From contig CALGSR010000063.1 of NCBI GenBank assembly GCA_937902115.1, positions 1 through 8,006 of the forward strand: a DNA stretch of 8,006 bases. Direction: 5' to 3'. This DNA is from an uncultured Bacillus sp. (GTDB taxonomy: Bacteria > Bacillota > Bacilli > Bacillales > Cytobacillaceae). Shown here piece after piece: positions 6,202-8,006 of the stretch (its first letter is position 1; every line of letters begins with the position of its first letter). Below the pieces are notes generated by a model. That model was not told where the DNA came from. It saw only the letters and a list, made by a program, of their open reading frames with translations, and did no database searches. A program made the translations under genes and the position numbers.

Positions 6202-6404
6202 CTTTCAACATATTTTTTTGTCTGGAACAGCTTTTTCTTTCGTTTTGATGATTGGATGCTGAACAAAACAAAAAGACCGGATCACTATTGGAATCCAGCC
6301 TTGAGCTTTGATTGGTTTTCAATTAAAAAACTTCATTGTCACTCAACAAATTGTTGTAGCTTATTTTATTATCAAGACCTAAATCGTAAAAGGTCATAAA
6401 AAAT
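6202..6404. other. Gene-free AT-rich stretch
   Basis: I found no supported gene here. Short open frames on both strands lack ribosome binding sites and recognisable domains. Minor structure: a perfect inverted repeat CAACAA-A-TTGTTG (6344-6356), and a small hairpin GACCT (6376-6380) with AGGTC (6391-6395). With the stretch beyond the 44-bp palindrome up to the HxlR gene, the non-coding gap is about 520 bases. Confidence 0.6.
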
Positions 6405-6448
6405 AAGGGATAATACATATTAGTCATGACTAATATGTATTATCCCTT
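6405..6448. repeat. Perfect 44-bp palindrome (possible terminator or operator)
   Basis: The two 22-base halves are exact reverse complements with no spacer. The outer end is AAGGGATAATACATATTAG and the centre is TAGTCATGACTA. On the minus strand it is followed by TTATTTTTTATG, and on the plus strand by TTTTACTTTTTG, so a transcript from either side could form a hairpin with a U-rich tail. It lies in a gene-free gap between the HxlR gene and the metal ATPase. A shorter hairpin closer to the HxlR gene already serves as its terminator, so the role of this one is open. The TGACTA half-motif also occurs twice in the HxlR/QorB intergenic region. Confidence 0.85.
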
Positions 6449-6568
6449 TTACTTTTTGTTTCATAATTGCGCCCTTTAACGGAATAACGAAAATTAGAAA
6501 AACAAATATGAATTAGCTTATTTTTTCTGGAACTAACGCCCTCGTTGAAGATGAACCATTTAAGCATT

Positions 6569-6609
6569 ACTAAAAAGTTAAAGACCAGTTTGTGCTTTAA
6601 CCTTTTAGT
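6569..6609 (-). terminator. Intrinsic terminator of the HxlR-type gene
   Basis: A 15-bp inverted repeat lies between 6569-6583 and 6595-6609 with an 11-base loop. In the minus-strand RNA the stem is complete with one G-U pair (ACTAAAAGGTTAAAG against CTTTAACTTTTTAGT), and the second arm contains five T residues. It begins 23 bases after the HxlR stop codon. The AT-rich stem makes it weaker than the terminator at 3373-3412. Confidence 0.6.
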
Positions 6610-6631
6610 TATTTGATGATGAATTACCTTT

Positions 6632-6979
6632 TTATTTACTCTTTAAATGTTTTTTACTCCAATTGCCCATACTATCAAGTATAGGAATAAAACTTTGCCC
6701 CAAAGGTGTTAACGAGTATTCTACTTTGGGAGGCACTTCTTTATAGACTTCTCTGTGAACCATTTGGTCATCTTCCAATTCTCTCAACTGACGTGTCAGT
6801 ATTCCTTTTGAAATATTAGGTAGTAGCCTTTGAAGTTCATTAAATCTTCTTGTTTGTGTGCTTAAATGCCATAGAATGATAATTTTCCATTTTCCTGCAA
6901 TTATGTCTTGAGCTTGTGTAACTGGACAAACCTCTATTTGTTCCTCTGGCGGTTCACCAACGAACCAACTTCGTGCCAT
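6632..6979 (-). CDS. HxlR-family winged-helix regulator, single-cysteine
   Basis: This 115-residue MarR-like dimeric DNA-binding protein belongs to the HxlR family (PF01638), which includes YodB, HypR, QorR and E. coli YtfH. Visible family features are EVCPVTQAQDIIAGKWK (16-32), with the near-invariant N-terminal cysteine C18 followed by the GKWK motif. Then come the helix-turn-helix FNELQRLLPNISKGILTRQLRELE (46-69), the wing EVPPKVEYSLTPLG (81-94) and a dimerisation helix at the end. C18 is the only cysteine; in YodB and QorR the equivalent residue senses quinones or diamide. GAGAGG lies 8 bases before the start. It is divergent from the quinone oxidoreductase gene with 136 bases between, so it is probably that gene's redox-responsive repressor. 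Confidence 0.9.
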   Translation of the reverse strand: MARSWFVGEPPEEQIEVCPVTQAQDIIAGKWKIIILWHLSTQTRRFNELQRLLPNISKGILTRQLRELEDDQMVHREVYKEVPPKVEYSLTPLGQSFIPILDSMGNWSKKHLKSK

Positions 6980-7003
6980 AATAAATACCTCTCTTTCTTA
7001 ATG

Positions 7004-7040
7004 GTACTATTTTTGTGACTATGTTATAAAAAAATGACTA
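7004..7040. promoter_or_regulatory. Candidate HxlR operator region with repeated TGACTA
   Basis: The divergent intergenic region holds GTACTAT (7004-7010) and two TGACTA copies (7016-7021 and 7035-7040, 19 bp apart), embedded in A/T runs. HxlR-family operators often use TACTA/TAGTA-like half-sites, so these are plausible binding elements that overlap both start regions. This is a pattern call only; the exact operator cannot be fixed. Confidence 0.3.
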
Positions 7041-7062
7041 CTTTTAAAAAAATGCCTAATAC

Positions 7063-7068
7063 TATAAT
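7063..7068 (+). promoter_or_regulatory. -10 element of the qorB-like gene
   Basis: A perfect TATAAT lies 47 bases upstream of the start codon. The sequence 17 bases upstream (ACTTTT, 7040-7045) is a poor -35, and there is no TGn extension. The second TGACTA repeat ends at the -35 position, so a repressor bound there would block RNA polymerase. Confidence 0.5.
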
Positions 7069-7115
7069 ATTTGATTACGCTTAATAATTAAACAAAAAGA
7101 TTGGAGAGATAACTA

Positions 7116-7985
7116 ATGAAATTATTAGTAACCGGAGCAACAGGAAAATTTGGCACCAAAGTTGTAGAGACTTTATTGAAGACTGTACCAGCCAGTCAAC
7201 TAGCTGTCAGTGTTCGTAATCCGGAGAAAGCGAAAGGTTTGCAGGCTCGTGGAGTAGAAATTCGACAAGGAGATTTTGATTATCCGCAAAACTTGGATTC
7301 TGCTTTTGCAGGAATTGAACGCTTATTAATAATTTCTGCAGATGGAGATAACGAAACAAGGATCCGTCAACATGCCAATGCAGTGGCTGCGGCAGAGCGT
7401 GCTGGAGTTAAATTCATTGCGTATACCAGCTTAGCAAATGCACAAGAAAGTACAAATTTATTCGCACCAACGCACAAGACAACTGAGGAAGCGATTAAGA
7501 AAACAGGCATTCCTTATTCCTTCTTGCGTAATAATTGGTACTTAGAGAATGAAATTCCAAGCATTCAAGGTGTCCTAGCGGGAGCTCCTTGGCTGACATC
7601 AGCAAGAGATGGAAGGGTAGGATGGGCATCACAACAAGATTATGCTGAAGCGGCGGCCGTGGTATTATCTGATAATGGACATGAAAATACCATTTATGAG
7701 CTTTCTGGTAAGCCTTTGACTCAGGAAGAATTTGTTTCTGTCCTTGGGGATGTACTGGGCAAAGAAGTACCTATTCAACAAGTAGATGATGCTGCATATG
7801 CGGATATTATGAAGGCTGCTGGCATACAAGATTTCGTTATTCCAATCCTTGTTGACATCCAAAGAAGCATTCGAGAAGGCTCATTAGATTTCGAGAGTAA
7901 TGATTTCGAAAAAGTTCTTGGTCGTCCAGCTACGCCAATCAAAGAGGCACTTTATAATGGACCCATAAATCTAGACACGAAATAA
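7116..7985 (+). CDS. qorB: NAD(P)H:quinone oxidoreductase, QorB/NmrA-like
   Basis: This 289-residue cytosolic protein is an atypical short-chain dehydrogenase of the NmrA/QOR2 type, which reduces quinones with NADPH and so limits quinone toxicity. It has an N-terminal Rossmann motif TGATGKFG (6-13), and VRNPEKA (33-39) with R34 positioned for the NADPH 2'-phosphate. VKFIAYTSL (98-106) and RNNWYLEN (138-145) match, from memory, segments of E. coli QorB (YtfG), whose length is almost the same (286). Start: GGAGAG lies 7 bases upstream. The divergent HxlR-type gene repeats the ytfG/ytfH arrangement of E. coli, which supports both calls. After the stop, GGAG at 7986-7989 precedes only a 3-codon frame; any next gene lies outside the window. 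Confidence 0.92.
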   Translation: MKLLVTGATGKFGTKVVETLLKTVPASQLAVSVRNPEKAKGLQARGVEIRQGDFDYPQNLDSAFAGIERLLIISADGDNETRIRQHANAVAAAERAGVKFIAYTSLANAQESTNLFAPTHKTTEEAIKKTGIPYSFLRNNWYLENEIPSIQGVLAGAPWLTSARDGRVGWASQQDYAEAAAVVLSDNGHENTIYELSGKPLTQEEFVSVLGDVLGKEVPIQQVDDAAYADIMKAAGIQDFVIPILVDIQRSIREGSLDFESNDFEKVLGRPATPIKEALYNGPINLDTK

Positions 7986-8006
7986 GGAGATGTTAAAGTA
8001 GGTTTA

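Noticed and set aside
6089..6322. 77-codon minus-strand frame upstream of the metal ATPase
   Set aside because: It covers the FNR-like promoter and overlaps the ATPase start in another frame, with no domain or credible start signal.
6031..6399. Plus-strand open frame of 122 codons overlapping the ATPase start and gap
   Set aside because: It is antisense to the ATPase N-terminus and its promoter, has no ribosome binding site or domain, and its translation is rich in Phe, Cys, His and Trp as in non-coding AT-rich DNA.
6465..6560. Imperfect repeat GCGCCCTTTAACGGAAT and ACGCCCTCGTTGAAGAT as a dispersed Bacillus-type repeat
   Set aside because: Only a short partial match is visible. Without genome-wide copies it cannot be supported as a repeat element.

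Overview
The window looks like a chromosomal segment from a low-GC Gram-positive bacterium (Bacilli). The evidence is its AT-rich composition, strong purine-rich ribosome binding sites, intrinsic terminators, and gene types common in that class. I cannot name the species. All genes except the last lie on the minus strand. No RNA gene, CRISPR array, insertion sequence or prophage gene was recognised.

Layout from left to right. (1) 1-368, minus: the N-terminal, cupin-type sensory part of an AraC-family regulator, cut by the window edge. (2) 573-3197, minus: a module read in the order regulator, ABC ATPase, ABC-2 permease. The regulator is unusual: an ATPase-like domain that has lost its Walker A motif, followed by a LytTR DNA-binding domain. 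The ATPase and permease overlap by 4 bases. Between the regulator and the ATPase lies a direct repeat of 21-bp period that fits a LytTR operator. (3) 3373-6201, minus: a metal and stress module. It encodes a P1B-type metal ATPase with a non-standard CPG motif and no N-terminal metal-binding domain, a separate small HMA metal-binding protein, and a small protein resembling part of the Ric iron-sulfur-repair family. A strong bidirectional terminator closes it. (4) 6405-6448: a perfect 44-bp palindrome in a gene-free stretch. (5) 6569-7985: a divergent pair, an HxlR-type regulator with a single cysteine (minus) and a QorB/NmrA-type NAD(P)H:quinone oxidoreductase (plus), like the ytfH/ytfG pair of E. 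coli.

The strongest unexpected signal is in the metal module. Both the ATPase gene and the HMA gene are preceded by TTGAT-N4-GTCAA, one base from the FNR/FLP consensus TTGAT-N4-ATCAA. In both cases exactly 22 bases separate the box from a -10-like hexamer (TATACT and TACACT). This is the geometry of class II Crp/Fnr-activated promoters. It suggests that a Crp/Fnr-family regulator encoded elsewhere switches on metal export or handling, a metal carrier and a putative iron-sulfur repair protein together, perhaps under low oxygen or nitrosative/redox stress.

The second notable system is the ABC transporter whose regulator itself carries a dead-looking ABC ATPase domain. It may sense or couple to the state of the transporter it controls.
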